Shown piece after piece: positions 30,830-41,448 of a DNA stretch of 64,000 nucleotides; position 1 is the stretch's first letter; each line of letters opens with the position of its first letter. The notes beneath the pieces were generated by a model. It saw nothing but the letters and a program-made list of their open reading frames with translations, searched no databases and had not been told where the DNA came from. A program made the translations under genes and the position numbers. The DNA comes from Oscheius onirici (Eukaryota; Nematoda; Chromadorea; Rhabditida; Rhabditidae), in the NCBI GenBank assembly GCA_932521025.1, contig OW051472.1, forward strand, positions 4,464,001 through 4,528,000. The letters are read 5' to 3'.

Positions 30830-33800
30830 ATGCTGATATTCTTATTGTTGTTAACACTTTCGGATCATCTGATACGAGCTGATCCTTTTCGAAATGCTCA
30901 AGCCAAAAAGTTTCTTCATCACACTTTTCTGGTAGCGTGAGTTCGGGAGAAGATGGTTGTGACTGGGAAGGGTTTAGATATCCGTACACGGCACCTCAGA
31001 GAGTCTGGGACAAATTGCTAAATGAGACGACCATTCGGAGGAAACCACAATCCACGTGGGCTTATTCGGAAGCCGATTTTGCAGGTAATATAGTAAAAGT
31101 CGAGTAGAGGAAAGTTCTTACTATCGAAATCAACAATTGGAGGGAATAGAATAGTGAGACAATCGAAGACCTTTTGTACAGTCGCAAAGTTCAAAATGCA
31201 GAATTTTACAAAGTCTGAAACGTTGACCATTACACACCTTGTGGTCTCGAAACTGGCGTTTATATTGGTGGAATAGTCGCTTTTCTCGCCATTTGCTCAT
31301 ATACTGCTCTACTGAGTCTCCAACGCTTGGACCTCAGATGTTTTGTCCAACAGACCAAAATTTAAGGCCCTGACGGAATTCAAGGCGGCTTCGCCACGAA
31401 ACAGGCCAGTCATCTTCAAGTGATCCATCCGCCAGCCCCAAATGAGCAGGAATGGGTCATGACAGCCGGTATTTCCTTTGAAATCACCCAAAAAATACTT
31501 TTCTTTAGGAAATGAGTCGCTCGTGGACAATGTTCTTGCCATCTCTCTCAACTACGGTGGTCGTCTGGTCTCAATGGGCTATTACACCAACAATGGAGGT
31601 TGGATCTACTACAAAAGCTTCAAATATATTTTTTCAGCTATCAGTTACTATGCAATTATGCACAAATATTCTGGTCCCGTTTTCATCAAACCCGGTCCAA
31701 TGTCCTTTGACGAACTGGTCAAAGCTGTCAGAGAGAATGAACTCCGAGACTTGACATTGACGCAAGTCTGTGGACAAGAGGAAAAACGGGGAACTGTCAG
31801 CTACACGACATATTGGGAGACTGTTCCTGATGTAGAGTTTCAGGTGGGAAGATGAGTCATTTTGAAGAGAACATGTTCAGATCTGGCTACCGGGACAGCC
31901 ACACTCGGAGGAGCAGAGAAAACATTTTGAAAAGGAGGGTCTCAGACTGACAAGTCTTTGTGGCTGGTCCGAAGAGGGCAGAGGGAAGTGAGTTGTAAGA
32001 AATTAGTTATTAATCCTTCAAAAGACAATCCTGAAAATGTTCAAGTAACGTTTGGGTTTTTTTTTTGGGTTTTTTTTTTTTGAATTCACCAGACCAACTA
32101 TTTGGTTCCTCAAAACCCTGTAGATTGTAGATACATTGGAGTCTGGCAGAAGCCGACCCTCGGAACCAAGACTCACTACGAGGCACACTACGGACTGACC
32201 TTTGACGCTTGTCTACAAAAAGACAAAGTTCTCACTCAAAAAGGCTTCGTAGCCACCTCTTTCCGCGTCTTCAACAATCGCCGACAGGTATCATTTCTCT
32301 TTTTGTCCGCGACGAAAACAACAACCCCGAGACTCTGTTTGTTCTAGTTTCTTGAGTTCGACGAGGTGCCAATTCATTGCCGGAAGCACACGGGGCGAAT
32401 GTCCAGTTGTTGTGTGCCCGCGTTTTTGTGCAAAGGGGCCGGACTCGCGGAAATGCGATAGCTCACCCTCGTCTGTTCTACAGGGGACGAGAAGAGCCGA
32501 AGTTTTCAGGTTCTCTGTACGGGGATTTGGGAGCAGAGAAGTGGACATCGGAGTCAGGTCATCACTGGACCTGATCTCCAGGCCATGTACAGGTACTTGT
32601 GTTGAAAATGTTTCTGAAGAAAAAATTGAAGGAATTTCAAAAAAGATGCCCGATTTCTACCTCGACAAATATCACACTATATGGACACATACGGTCAGAT
32701 TCAGTTTGTTGTTCTCTGGAGCGACTTCCATTCCAATCGCTATCCGAACCCTGAGAATCTCTGGGATGACAGGTAACTTTAGGAACACAACCGAAATACA
32801 TTTAGACCGAAATACATTTAGACCAATCCCCGTGCGATATCTGAAAGGAGCACCTGAACTTCTGAAGGACCATCAAATGGAATTTCTGGTCAAAAGAATC
32901 GAACACTTTATGAAGGACCTGAACATTCCTGGACTGTCTATAGCCTTGGCTAAAAACGAACGACTAAAGTTTGCAGCTGGTTTCGGATTTGCCGACGTGA
33001 GGGAAGAGGAGCCAGTCACTCCGAATCACCAGTTCCGAGTCGGGTCAGTCTCGAAGCCGATCACAGCGACTGCCATTCTCTGGCTCGTTGACAACGGAGC
33101 CTTCAAGCTGGACGACAAAGTTTTCGGAAGAGAGGGACTGCTGAAAGATGCCTTTTCCAAGCGGAAAATTTACAAGAAGTACGTGGCGGAAGTTACAGTA
33201 CGACATCTTTTGGAACACACCTCTGGTAGGTTTGAAGTTCTGTCGGAACCCCTTCAGACACAAAATGCACTTTTCCGGTTGAAGACGGCATTCCGGTGTT
33301 CTGCAAAGTTGTGAGAAAACAAAGGGCTGTAACTGTGCAGAACATCACATCGCTAGAAATGCCATCTTCTAAAAAGCGAAGACAATTGAGAAATTTGTAG
33401 TACAAAAACAAGTTATAGGAGGATGGGACAATCTGCAGTCTGACGCAGCTTGGATTCAGCCGAGTCTGAACACGAAGGATCTGATAGAATACGTCATTGA
33501 AAATGTTCCCTTGGATTATGCTCCTGGCAAGCAATGGATCTATTCCAATTTCGGCTATCAGGTCCTCGGATTCCTCATCGAGCATTTCTCGGACATGAGT
33601 TACGAGAATTTTATCAAGAAGTTTATCTTCAATCCGTCCGGCATCTACGATATTCAAGTGGCTCGACCATCCATTAGCGACCGCGCTCCGAGAGAAGTCC
33701 TCTACTATATGAGTGGAACAGGACTCGGATTCAATCCTTACGAAATGCTGCCCCCGGCAAGAATTGGGCCATGGGGAGGATGGATAGCTAGTCCGATTCA

Positions 33801-34349
33801 GTTGCTCATGTACATGGTAAGAGACTTCTCTTATAGGCAATAGACGGTAGACAACTAGATTTTGTGTACTCTGACAAGCAGCTAAAACTGAAATTTGACT
33901 GCGTCATTTAAGCTCACACTGTTTATCGAATAACTGTGTGATCAAGTGGATCTAATCTTTTAATAAATACCAGCGTTTTTCAGACCAGAGTGGATGGGTT
34001 CACCTACCGCCCGGACATTCTTTCCAAGTCAATGGTGGACGAATGGACTGTGGCCTCACCAGCTTCCAATGACACTTATGGTCTCGGCTGGTCACTCAAC
34101 ATTATGGGTTTCAATGGTTGGCAACACGATGGCAGAATGCCTGGTAGCGCTGCCATGTTGATACGACTGGACAATGGCCTGAGTGCTGCTGTAACGGTCA
34201 ATAAGGTAAACATCCGATTATGGTATTAATCACATTTGACTCAGGAATACTCTGAAAGAGACTTCTTCCACGAGCTTGCCTATATTTTGCATCATACTTC
34301 CAATAATTGGGACTGGTGGAGCGGTGACGAGGATCTGTTTCAGTCATAG
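30830..34349 (+). CDS. Beta-lactamase-like serine hydrolase with BTRD-type repeats
   Basis: This is a probable secreted serine hydrolase. A signal-peptide-like start at 30830 (MLIFLLLLTLSDHLIRA) is followed by WEGFRYPYTAPQRVW. Tandem repeats resemble bacterial tandem repeat domain 1: VLAISLNYGGRLVSMGYYT; FDELVKAVRENELRDLTLTQ with YTTYWE; YIGVWQKP with HYGLTFDACL and KGFVATSFRVFNNRRQ; and YGQIQFVVLWSDFHSNRYP. The C-terminal half (32830-34349) is a class C beta-lactamase/penicillin-binding fold with SVSK (SxxK nucleophile and base), YSN (YxN) in KQWIYSNFGYQVLGF, and a third motif HDG in WQHDGRMPG, so it looks catalytically competent. The same combination is known from fungal polyglycine hydrolases and bacteria; substrate unknown. 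The join after the signal peptide and the segment 32350-32780 change frame without clear splice sites, so exon structure there is unresolved. AATAAA is at 34404-34409. Confidence 0.75.
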
Positions 34350-34951
34350 TTTGTACGGTCACAATCGTGCCATAGATTCTCTGGTTACGGGTTTATTTAT
34401 AGCAATAAAATTATTATCTTTACCTAAAGTTTCGGACATTTAGCACGAATTTGGCAAGACTTGGCAACTTTCATCCCCATTTTGACTTGTCGAAACTAAT
34501 TGAACTCGCTTGCTTTAGAGTCATTATGTCGCCAGTTGTCCGCTTGTGCTCTCGTCTTCTCCAAATCAGGTCAGGTGTTTCTACTTTTGCGAAATTTGTC
34601 TACCACTTTTGCCCTTACTTTCTTTTGTCTTTCTCTTCATACCTTGACTAGGATCTGTGCTTGTCCCGAGCAACTCAGACCCGAACACTGCAGTCTTCCA
34701 CCCGGGGGCCGATTCGGGTTTCGGTAAGGAGTGACTAGCAAATCGGGCATTTGGAGACTGGAATTTTCTTTTGGAACTAAATTGTCACAAAAAAAGCATA
34801 ATGTTTGGAAGTGGTCGTTTTGTTTCGTTTCAGATTGTGCTCATCTACAGAAGATTATTCGGTAGTTCTACAAGCCAGATGCTGGGATGTAATTTCTCAT
34901 GGTTAGTTTTGTTTCCGGTCCGTCCGAACAGTGTGATCATTTGGATAATGA

Positions 34952-35089
34952 CGTTTTCTATCATCCCGTGAATACTTCAACAATACTCTTTCTCCATATT
35001 CTGTTCGATACCTGCGCGATTCAATGCCAGGAAACTATGCGAACTACGGTATGAAAGATGCAGAACGTGGTCCAAAAGCATTGCTGTGA
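34952..35089 (+). pseudogene. Coding-like fragment inside the foldback element
   Basis: A frame ending in stop at 35087 reads EYFNNTLSPYSVRYLRDSMP then GNYANYGMKDAERG, with balanced amino-acid composition unlike its surroundings. The segment just upstream (CDHLDNDVFYHP) is open in another frame, as if one gene had suffered a frameshift. No family is recognised. It is either a relic of a transposon gene or a captured host exon. Confidence 0.35.
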
Positions 35090-35314
35090 GAGGTATGAGA
35101 ATCGAAGAGAAACCCAATAAGAGTCGATTCTCAAACAAACTTTGCAAAGCACGACTGACGAAGAAGGAATGACGCTGAAATAAGGAGATTCTGACCAAAT
35201 GGAAGAGCTGATAGCATAGCAGCGAGGAGCTGAGCAATGATACAAAAATGTGACGGTGGAGAGGGGTCACGCCTAACTTTTCCGTACTTTCGACCTGTCA
35301 AGACGGGTAAAGGA

Positions 35315-35593
35315 TTATTCGGTATTGTCTTTAACAGATTTGACAAGGTTCGACAGGTCAATTTCCTGAGAAAATTGGGCATGACCCGTCTTCCAACTCA
35401 CATTTTTCTGTCGTATCGGGTGACCAAATCCCTTCGGCAGTTCTTTAGCGATCTCGTCAAGCATTCCCAGTTTCAGGCAATTTCGTTCTTTCTGCTTGCT
35501 CGGGTGATCAAATCCCTTTCGCAGCTCACTTCCAATAAATGCCTCAATTTTCGGAAGACTCTGTTCGTCAAGCACTCTCCGATATACGACAGC
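35315..35593 (-). pseudogene. Repeat-containing coding-like exon inside the foldback element
   Basis: After a TTTTTTCAG acceptor (exon start 35593) a frame runs about 92 codons and contains two imperfect copies of a roughly 38-residue unit: VLDEQSLPKIEAFIGSELRK then GFDHPSKQKE, and MLDEIAKELPKGFGHPIRQK. The repeat is also visible in the DNA. No start codon or downstream exon is evident. It could belong to the element or be a captured exon; function unknown. Confidence 0.35.
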
Positions 35594-36220
35594 CTGAAAA
35601 AATATACATCAGCTAAAGCAAGCAAAGTAGTCTCAACAGACCGTTAATTTAGAAGGATGGACTTCGCTAAATGAAAAACAAACAAAATTGAACCAAACTC
35701 GGAACAAAAATCCAGTCTCCAGTAGTCAATGCAGGAGTTGGTCACGATCAGGTTTGGCACTCGAGTCTTCGCGCTTCTGTCACTTTGAGTTCGTCTCTAC
35801 CGGAATCTGAAAATTAACAGAGAAAGGATCAAGTGTTTCGGTGATATGTTCTTCTTTCTAGAAGGACTATCTCCTAACACCTCCCCAATCTCCTAACACC
35901 TAGACACTTCTCCAGTCTCCAATACCCAATTTGTTAGTCACTCCGAAGAGATCCTTACCGAAACCCGAATCGGCCCTCGGGCTGAAGACTGAAGCTTTCG
36001 GATCTGGGTTGATCGGGACAAGCGCAGATCCTAGTCAAGGTGTAAAGAGAAAAGTAACTGAGAGTTTGAGCAAAAGAGTTGAAAATATTGGGGAGGAGTA
36101 GAAACACCTGACCTGATTTGAAGAAGACGAGAGCACAAGGCGAAAACTGACGACAATGACTTCAAGGGAAGCAAGTTTGACTAGACAAGTCAAAAACGGG
36201 ACGAAGACGAAAGTTGACGA

Positions 36221-36561
36221 GTTAAAAAATGATGTGTTGGAGCAACGAGCACGATGTCGTAGAGGATGTTTTTATTTAGTTTTTAGAATTTCTTCTAAGC
36301 CTGTCGACACCGAACGTGACAGATAAATTTGGTTAAACAAAAGTAGGTAGACGTGCGTTTCTCGAGGAAACGCGCTCTGATCAGCTTGCTAGAGACTGCA
36401 ACTGTGAATGAACAAATAAATTGAAGCTAACAAGACTGCAATTTCCCGTCACGAATGCAGATCCTAAATAAATATAACAACTGCTGTGAATTTCATAACA
36501 CGAAAAACGAATATACAAGATGGGTTCATTGTCTACTGACATCTGCTACAAAATTAGTTGT
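36221..36561. other. Intergenic, nothing recognised
   Basis: Short region between the foldback element and the 3' end of the next minus-strand gene. It probably includes that gene's 3' UTR. No open frame or repeat stands out. Confidence 0.35.
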
Positions 36562-37658
36562 CTAAGCACTTCCGGGTGCTTTGATGTTGGTGTATGGGGG
36601 CAGCGGTTTTCCCTGAACGATAGACGATGAAAAATAAATCAAATAAGACATACGTTGAAGAGAGTGGCCAAGTTATATAGCCCAATGAAGAAGCAGCAGG
36701 TTCCTGAAATAGCAAAAATTGAAATCAACAAGAAAAGATACCGAGAATTTTGACCATCTTCGACATACCCTGATCGAAAGCTCCAGCCTCTTCAGACTTC
36801 TTTCCATCAAGAAGAGATTGCTGAAATATGAAGTATAAACTTGTGTTAAGCTTTGTATTACGTGTGGAAGGAATAAACGCCCCCCCCCCCCCCTGCTAAA
36901 ATTTTTGTTTTTCATTTCAAAAGAGGCAAAAAACTGGGATTCCAGAAGCTTCTAGAACGTTCCATGAGACATTCTTCGACCTAATTTTGCCACTTCCGAC
37001 GCGAATTTCGAGGAGCAAACAAGTTTTAGGTAAAAGCAAGACAGTACGATGCTATTGGAAGAATAAAAAATTTTGATCAAAAAATTCCATGATACCCCCT
37101 ACATGGTGTTTTTGCCCAAGTGAACAAAAATTTAGGAGTGAATGTTTGAGAAAACTATCCGATGGCCTGGGCTGCTATTGTGCAGGGATATAGCCTCATA
37201 AGTGGCGCATGACAGGGAAGTTGGGCCCTATACTGCCCCCTTCCTGCCAAATTTTGGTGGAATTTGGATGAAAAACAAAAATTTTAGCAGGGGGGGGGGG
37301 GGCGTTTATTCCTTCCACACGTAATATTAAGTTAGAAATGAAGGGGAAAGAACTAACAGCATAGGTGTTGACGCGCTTTCTGAGGACGGGGTCGTAGAGT
37401 CCGTACTTTCCCATGACAAGATTTCCAACACGAGTTCCTTCGGGCAGACGGGGAAGAATTTTTCCTGCTGCTCCCAACTGCCACTCTCCGGGATTCAGGG
37501 GGTCGAACTGGTCGAGAGTGGGGGGAGTCTGTACGATTTGGATGAAGTAAAACAATGAAACACAATAAACCTTTCCGGCATTAGTAGGGACAGCCTGGAA
37601 CGAAGCCAGGCGGACCTGGCTACGGGCAACGGTCAAGGTCTTCGAGGCGAGCGACATG
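36562..37658 (-). CDS. Small, probably mitochondrial membrane protein
   Basis: About 140 residues in five exons. I choose ATG 37658 (MSLASKTLTVARSQVRLASF), just inside an ATTTCAG acceptor. The N-terminus is rich in Arg, Ser and Leu with no acidic residues, a good mitochondrial presequence. The body reads LDQFDPLNPGEWQLGAAGKI, RVGNLVMGKYGLYDPVLRKR, then GKKSEEAGAFDQGM, one hydrophobic segment ILGTCCFFIGLYNLATLF, and a short tail GKPLPPYTNIKAPGSA. One membrane helix with an inner-membrane-like layout suggests a respiratory-chain or ATP-synthase accessory subunit, but I do not recognise the family. Its longest intron (about 36826-37357) hosts a MITE carrying a heat-shock element. Confidence 0.7.
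36858..37324. mobile_element. TA-flanked MITE, 467 bp, with long inverted repeats containing a C/G tract
   Basis: Near-perfect terminal inverted repeats of about 57 bp start TTACGTGTGGAAGGAATAAA, continue through a C14 (left) or G13 (right) tract and end ...TGTTTTTCAT. TA dinucleotides flank both ends (36856-36857 and 37325-37326), as in Tc1/mariner insertions. There is no coding capacity. The arms are so similar that insertion was probably recent. The element carries a five-unit heat-shock element and sits in an intron of a mitochondrial-type protein gene. Confidence 0.8.
36939..36963. promoter_or_regulatory. Five-unit heat-shock element (HSF1 site) inside a MITE
   Basis: Five contiguous alternating nTTCn and nGAAn pentamers occupy 36939-36963 with no mismatch: TTC cores at 36940, 36950 and 36960, and GAA cores at 36945 and 36955. 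Three units already make a good HSF trimer site. That HSF binds here, and that it affects the host gene or neighbours such as rpl-38, is inferred from the motif alone. Confidence 0.7.
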
Positions 37659-38560
37659 CCGACCACTGAAATTCAGTATATTTACTGAGCATAACGAAGA
37701 GATCGGATAAGATGAATCAAGAGTTAAAAGATCGACCAAGACTACGTGACCAAGTGTCGCGTTTTCATGACATAAAATACGCACAGAGCGGTGTTCTCCG
37801 ATTCTGTCAGATAACATTTTATGTGTCTTCACCGCAAAAGAATGCAAAAATTACTAAGCAAATGGATTGAAAACGAACTGGAAAACTAACATTCCTTCGA
37901 CACATATTATGAAGCGAGTTTTGCATCGTTTCGTTGAAAATAACCTAAAAAGCTAGGAAATTTTGTCACAATGGCGTTTGCACAATCCGGAAAAGTGAAG
38001 AGCGTATGCTGTTTTTGGATAAAATAATATGTAAGCAAATGGGCGGTGCGGTCGCGACGCTTGTCCTCGTTGTAGCTGAAATGAATACGTGGTTGTATTT
38101 TCGGACAAACGGCGCTGCACTGTTTTGTAGGCTTTACAAAATGACGTTTCTTTGTTGTTTTCTGTCTTTTCTAAAGATGAGCGTTGTGGAAACAAATAAA
38201 ATGAAAAGATGGAAAGGGAAAAATTAAAAAAAGCCGGCTAAATTTTGAATTCTGAGAACTGGCGGTAAGCGCGCGCCAGCTCTACCGTATCCCGAGACGG
38301 TCCTTCAATTTTGCGCATTAATTTTCGTTTCCCTAAACTTTTCCTTCTTCATTTTTGCATTTTCCTGTTCTTTCGCTATTATTTACAGGAAAAACACTAG
38401 AGAAATGCAACTAAACGACGATGAAAACACTTTAAACTAAATAATAACATTTCTGTTACTCTTTTCTGCTTTTTCCGTTATAAAATTTCTTTTTATGTTT
38501 ATTCCTTCCGTCTCTTTCTTGCTCTTCAATTTTACATATAATTCTTGCAGGTAATTCAAC
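37659..38560. other. Divergent promoter region between mitochondrial-type gene and rpl-38
   Basis: About 0.9 kb shared upstream region of two divergent genes. A TTCTTGCAG acceptor ends at 38550, ten bases before the rpl-38 start, fitting trans-splicing or a 5' UTR intron. The AT-rich stretch 38330-38550 has no TATA box that I can assign. Short open frames here overlap and lack domains. Confidence 0.4.
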
Positions 38561-38890
38561 ATGCCGAAGCAGATCCACGAAATCAAGGAGTTCCTCGTGA
38601 AGGCCCGTAGGAAGGACGCCAAGTCGGTCAAGATCAAGAAGAACAAGGAGAACACTAAGTTCAAGGTTCGCTGCAGCAAGTACCTGTACACCCTGGTTGT
38701 TAATGTAAGCCTTTAACTCAAATTTTTGTTTATATAGCATGATGCCAGCAAGGCATCGCATCGGATTTTTGTCTTGATTGATACGTCACATGTAGAACTG
38801 CTCTCATCACTATTTTTTCAGGACAAGGAGAAGGCTGATAAGCTGAAGCAGTCTCTTCCCCCTGGAATTCAAGTCAAGGAGCTGAAGTAA
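38561..38890 (+). CDS. rpl-38: 60S ribosomal protein L38
   Basis: This encodes a component of the large ribosomal subunit. Two exons (38561-38704 and 38822-38890) give 213 nt, i.e. 70 residues plus stop, the standard eL38 length. The sequence begins [20 protein letters not shown], continues with [15 protein letters not shown] and ends [12 protein letters not shown], all characteristic. Codons are biased to C-ending forms (GTC, AAG, TAC), as expected of a highly expressed gene. Poly(A) signal AATAAA is at 38916-38921, close to the stop. The next gene starts 290 bp downstream on the same strand, so an operon is possible. Confidence 0.97.
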
Positions 38891-39180
38891 ATTGTTGCTG
38901 TTGTTATGACATTGAAATAAAAGCTGTGTCGTATAAATCTTTGTTATTTCGTTGTTTGTTCAAATTGAAGTACTAAAACCTTGCCGAGCAGTCCGTTCTA
39001 ACATTTGCTATCTTTGTGTACTTGTGAAATCATTTTTGGGAGCTATTCTCACTGTTACTGATGGAAAAAGGTCCCGCAACGAATGTGCAGCGCTGGCCAA
39101 TTCGAATTCTTTATATTGGCCTGCTGTTCTGTTGATTGCTATAGAGCATTGTCTGTTGTTTTCTAAGTATTTTTTTTCAG

Positions 39181-41269
39181 ATGCCGACAAAACGTCGTCG
39201 CTGCTATCTGGACATTGGTATAGATGGAAGCGAAGAAGGTCGCATCGTTTTTGAGCTCTTCGATGATTTAGGCTCGTTTTTATTTGAAATTTCGTTAATA
39301 TGTTCATTGCAGCTCCTAGGACTACCGAAAACTTTATTCGGCTTTGCACCGGTGATCTTGGAATAGGTAAACGCGGAGTCCCTCTGAGCTACAAGGGCTC
39401 TTGCTTTCATAGAATCATCAAGGATTTCATGTGTCAGGTAGCTCTTCTTTAGTATAAGCTCACTTCAATATTAGGGCGGAGACTTTACTGATGGAAACGG
39501 TACTGGCGGAGAGTCGATCTACGGTGGCATGTTTGAGGATGAGCCGTTCATTGCCAAGCACGACCAGCCTTTCCTGCTGTCAATGGCTAATAAGGGACCG
39601 AATACGAATGGTTCGCAGTTTTTCATTACTACGCGTCCTACACCTCATCTGAACGGAAAACATGTAGTCTTTGGCCGCGTGGTTAGCGGAACAGAGGTCG
39701 TAGTGAAAATGGAGCATCTAAAAGTCGACGGCAAGTCGAAGCCGATTGCTGATGTCGAGATTCTTCGCTGTGGAGAACTGGTTAGGAAGAGGCAGACCGA
39801 AGTCCATTCGGACGAGTAAGCGATTTTAGTTTGTTATTTTTAGCAATTTTTTTAGTTCTGATAATGAGAAGAGCAGAAAGAAGAAACGAAGGCACTCGAG
39901 CAGTAGCGAAGACGAAAAGGAGAACGGAAAAGCCGACATTCAAATATCGACTGTGAAGGCAGAAGATCTTCCTGCGGAGCCTGCTAATCAACACTCGTAT
40001 CTGATGAGACGCTCTCGAACTCCCGAAGATCGCAAAAAGAAGAACGATCGCCGGCGTCGTAGCCGGAGCCATGATCGTCGTGATGACAGACGTGCCAGTG
40101 GACGGAGCAGCGACAGAAGACGTGATAGATCGCGCAGTCGTGACCGCTACCGCCGCGACGATCGTCGTGATTCGGGACGTAGAGATCGAAACGAGAGGAT
40201 TGAAAAAGCTACTGGAATTAAGACGAAGGGGCGTGGCGTTATGCGTTTCCAACGTGATAGATCCACCACTCCTCCACATTGGTCCCGCGAAACGGTAGAT
40301 TTTTTGTCTTGAGAAAATAGTTTTGTCTTTTTTTTTTTGCAGAATCGTCTCAAGAGCTTGGATGATCTTCATTCTGAACGAGAGCGGCTCGGTGGAGGAG
40401 ACATCGTAGTCAGACGGATGCGAGGTACTCACGTCGATGCCAATGAGGATGCCGTTCCTTCCGAGAAAGAACCGGAGATCAAGGTTTGAAATTTTAAACA
40501 AAAGTTAACGAGAACAATTTGCAGGTTGAGACGGGTGCTGATGCTTCTCCTCGCGCTGATAACAGTGATGCGGAAGGAGTTGATCTCAGTCATTCGGAAG
40601 ATGAAAGTGATAATGAAGAAGATGAGGCTAGGGTAAGTGTGGGCTAGGGTAAGATGATTAATATTTGTGATTCGCCCAATATGTCGTCCTTTAGTAGAGA
40701 AGTGTATGACTGAGGATTTGGTTAATGGCGTAGAACAAGAAGATATGCTTAGCGTGGCCTTTATAAAAAAAAGTACCAGAACAACATTATTGAACATTTG
40801 CAGGAACAAGCTCGCGCTTTGGAAGCTCTGCAGCAGAAAGAGCGGCAAGAGAAGGAACAGGACGAATTGAAGAAGAAAGAAAAGGCCGAAGAAGAGCAAA
40901 AGGTTGCTGCACAGAAGGAAAAATCTCGCTCCAGGTAAAATCATCTTTTTTCTTCGCAAAAATACTGTTCTTAGGTCCAAGACTCCGAAAAAGCGCCGAT
41001 CTCGTTCACGTTCACACTCACGTGGACGTCGTTCTCGAAGCAGATCTCGCGAGCGTTGTCGCTCTCGATCTCGTGATCGAAAGAAGTCTCCTGAGCGTCG
41101 TCGTGCTGGTCGTGATCGCAGCACAAGTCGTGACCGTAAACGCAGTCGCGATCGTCGTTCTCCTGATCGCCGTCGGAGAGACAGAAGTTCCAGTCGCGAC
41201 AATCGCCGTCGTCGTTCCAGATCTCGTTCTCGTGATGCTCGCCGCAGACGTTCTCGCTCCTCGAGCTAA
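39181..41269 (+). CDS. Nuclear cyclophilin with RS domain (PPIG/CYN-8-like peptidyl-prolyl isomerase)
   Basis: This is a prolyl isomerase of the SR-cyclophilin group associated with pre-mRNA splicing and RNA polymerase II. ATG 39181 follows a TTTTTTTCAG acceptor directly. The cyclophilin domain (residues about 1-175) shows [65 protein letters not shown]; the catalytic Arg (FHRII), Gln (FMCQGG) and the His in LNGKHVVFG are present, while the Trp common in cyclophilin A is His here, as in PPIG-type proteins. A long Arg/Ser- and Glu/Lys-rich tail ends RRRRSRSSS. The first intron (39272-39312) appears to be GC-AG: joining there restores [16 protein letters not shown] is at 41350-41355. Confidence 0.9.
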
Positions 41270-41448
41270 TACTCTTTGTCAGGTTCTTTCCTTGTTACGG
41301 CTAAAACTCTTGTCCTTGTCAGTTTCGAATGACTCGATTTATTTTTGCAAATAAATTAATGGGTTTATTTACGAGTCTCTAATTATCTAAAGTGCGAAAC
41401 CGCATCGGCACATAACAGTCTATCTTATCGACCCTGTTGATAAGGTCC

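Larger units (their letters stand above)
34458..36220. mobile_element. Long-terminal-inverted-repeat (foldback) element, about 1.76 kb
   Basis: Arms at about 34458-34765 and 35909-36220 are inverted copies of each other at roughly 75% identity by eye. Anchors include CTCGTCTTCTCCAAATCAGG against CTCGTCTTCTTCAAATCAGG, GGCCGATTCGGGTTTCGGTA, and the inner GGAGTGACTA...GGAGACTGGA blocks. The interior (34766-35908) has decayed coding-like segments on both strands. No target duplication was identified. Long imperfect arms fit a foldback or Mutator-like element that is no longer recent. Confidence 0.6.

Noticed and set aside
41022-41354. Val/Leu-rich alternative frame across the RS domain
   Set aside because: Frame shadow of CGT/CGA/TCT-rich RS codons in the cyclophilin gene.
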